Below, piece after piece: positions 6,201 to 6,997 of a DNA stretch of 6,997 nucleotides. The stretch is from the NCBI GenBank assembly GCA_947458675.1, contig CANHAW010000108.1, forward strand, positions 1 to 6,997, written 5' to 3'. The position numbers were made by a program, and so were the translations under genes. Numbering within the stretch: position 1 is the first letter of the stretch; every line of letters begins with the position of its first letter. Origin of the DNA: Beijerinckiaceae bacterium. GTDB lineage: Bacteria; Pseudomonadota; Alphaproteobacteria; Rhizobiales; Beijerinckiaceae. The notes below the pieces were generated by a model. That model was not told the DNA's origin. It saw only the letters and a list, made by a program, of their open reading frames with translations, and did no database searches.

Positions 6201-6223
6201 AGTAAAACGATACGGCCTGTCAA
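6196..6223 (-). promoter_or_regulatory. Sigma70-like promoter of the operon
   Basis: On the minus strand a perfect -35 TTGACA (6223-6218) is followed after 16 bases by TACTGT (6201-6196). This -10 matches the consensus at the key first, second and last positions. Transcription would start near 6188-6190, giving a leader of about 30 nt before the ATG at 6159. No terminator for xthA is seen between it and this promoter, so read-through from xthA is also possible. Confidence 0.6.
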
Positions 6224-6280
6224 TCGAATGTCCCGTGCGGCTGAGCCAGAATTAGGGGTGGCACTACAAGGTATTGATTC

Positions 6281-6997
6281 TTAGTCGATTTCTATCCGGA
6301 TAGGGACGTGATCGGACGGTTTTTCCTGTGCCCTCATATCTTTGTCGATCACAACGCCTCGCAACAGATCGGCTGCTTGCGGCGAGAGGAGCAGGTGGTC
6401 TATCCGAATCCCGAGGTTGCGTTGCCAGGCACCGGCTTGATAATCCCAAAACGTATAGAGCCCGGCCTCATCGGTAACGGCGCGAAGCGCATCGGTGAAG
6501 CCCAGGTTCAGAAGCGCGCGGAAGCGTTCGCGGGTTTGCGGCAGGAACAAAGCATCATTGGCCCAGGCAGCCGGATCGTAGCAATCGCCCGGCGTTGGGA
6601 TGACGTTGTAATCGCCTGCCAGAACAAGAGGCTCTTCCAGCTTCAGCAATGTCGCCGCATGGGCAATGAGCCGATCCATCCATGCCAGCTTATAAGTGTA
6701 TTTCTCAGTGCCGACTGGATTGCCATTGGGAAGATAGATCGAGGCAACACGGACGATCCCGTTCTCGCGTGGGACGATCGCCTCAATATAGCGGGCGTGG
6801 GTGTCGGCATCGTCGCCGGGTAGCCCTGTGCGGACCTCCAGAGGTCGTTTGGATAAAATAGCAACGCCGTTAAAGCCTTTCTGGCCATGAACGGCTACAT
6901 TATAGCCAGCCGATTCAACTTCCAGGCGCGGAAACGCATCATCCGTGCATTTCAGTTCCTGCAGACACAGCACATCGGGCTCGACCTCTTTCAGATA
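6281..6997 (-). CDS. xthA: Exodeoxyribonuclease III (AP endonuclease), N-terminus outside window
   Basis: The open frame runs off the right edge, so only the last ~238 residues are present and roughly 20 N-terminal residues are missing. The enzyme cuts DNA 5' of abasic sites and removes 3' blocks in base-excision repair, using Mg2+. The exonuclease/endonuclease/phosphatase fold motifs are all visible: the catalytic Glu in LCLQELK (codon 6958-6956), Asp and Asn in LAGDYNVIPTPGD, Asp in LGIRIDHLLLS, and Asp-His in KPSDHVPIRIE at the end. The spacings match E. coli XthA (E34, D151, N153, D229, H259) within a few residues, and the last two are exactly 30 apart. LPNGNP and TYKLAWMDRL are features I associate with the rhizobial/Brucella-type protein. 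It is a housekeeping neighbour and probably not functionally tied to the operon, though it lies upstream on the same strand. Confidence 0.96.
   Translation of the reverse strand, partial: YLKEVEPDVLCLQELKCTDDAFPRLEVESAGYNVAVHGQKGFNGVAILSKRPLEVRTGLPGDDADTHARYIEAIVPRENGIVRVASIYLPNGNPVGTEKYTYKLAWMDRLIAHAATLLKLEEPLVLAGDYNVIPTPGDCYDPAAWANDALFLPQTRERFRALLNLGFTDALRAVTDEAGLYTFWDYQAGAWQRNLGIRIDHLLLSPQAADLLRGVVIDKDMRAQEKPSDHVPIRIEID

Noticed and set aside
6224..6280. Rho-independent terminator after xthA
   Set aside because: Only a 3-bp GGC/GCC stem around CTCA is visible, with no T-run on the minus strand.

Overview
The window looks like the chromosome of an alphaproteobacterium of the order Hyphomicrobiales, most likely the Brucella/Ochrobactrum group. 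This rests on the moderately high GC content and on the exodeoxyribonuclease III at the right edge, which reads like the Brucella-type protein from memory. No search was run, so the taxonomy is an inference. All credible genes lie on the minus strand, so transcription runs from high to low coordinates. No RNA gene, insertion sequence, CRISPR array or plus-strand gene is supported.

Right edge (6281-6997): the C-terminal ~238 residues of an XthA-type exodeoxyribonuclease III, a housekeeping DNA-repair gene. Next comes a short gap (6160-6280) that holds a good sigma70-like promoter facing left. A perfect 18-bp dyad overlaps its -10 box and probable start site, which looks like a repressor operator.

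From this promoter down to base 1 runs a tightly packed eight-gene operon. In transcription order it encodes: (1) a DUF2848 protein whose motifs look like the fumarylacetoacetate hydrolase (FAH) superfamily; (2) a GntR/FadR-type (FCD) regulator overlapping it by 4 bp; (3) a 408-residue single-component FAD aromatic-ring monooxygenase; (4) an amidase-signature hydrolase; (5) an 86-residue orphan; (6) an NMT1/THI5-like periplasmic-binding-protein fold with no signal peptide; (7) a small cupin; (8) a second, different amidase cut off by the window edge. Gaps between genes run from a 4-bp overlap to 37 bp. Several starts show a TGAGG or AGGAG ribosome-binding site 9 nt ahead, which suggests coordinated expression.

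The combination of ring hydroxylase, FAH-like hydrolase, two amidases, cupin and an effector-responsive GntR regulator is what one expects of a catabolic operon for an aromatic or N-heteroaromatic amide or acid. I do not recognise it as any named pathway. The DUF2848 protein, the 86-residue orphan and the apparently cytoplasmic binding-protein-like protein are the parts most likely to hide new biochemistry. There are no ABC permease or ATPase genes in the window, so transport by this locus is not shown.
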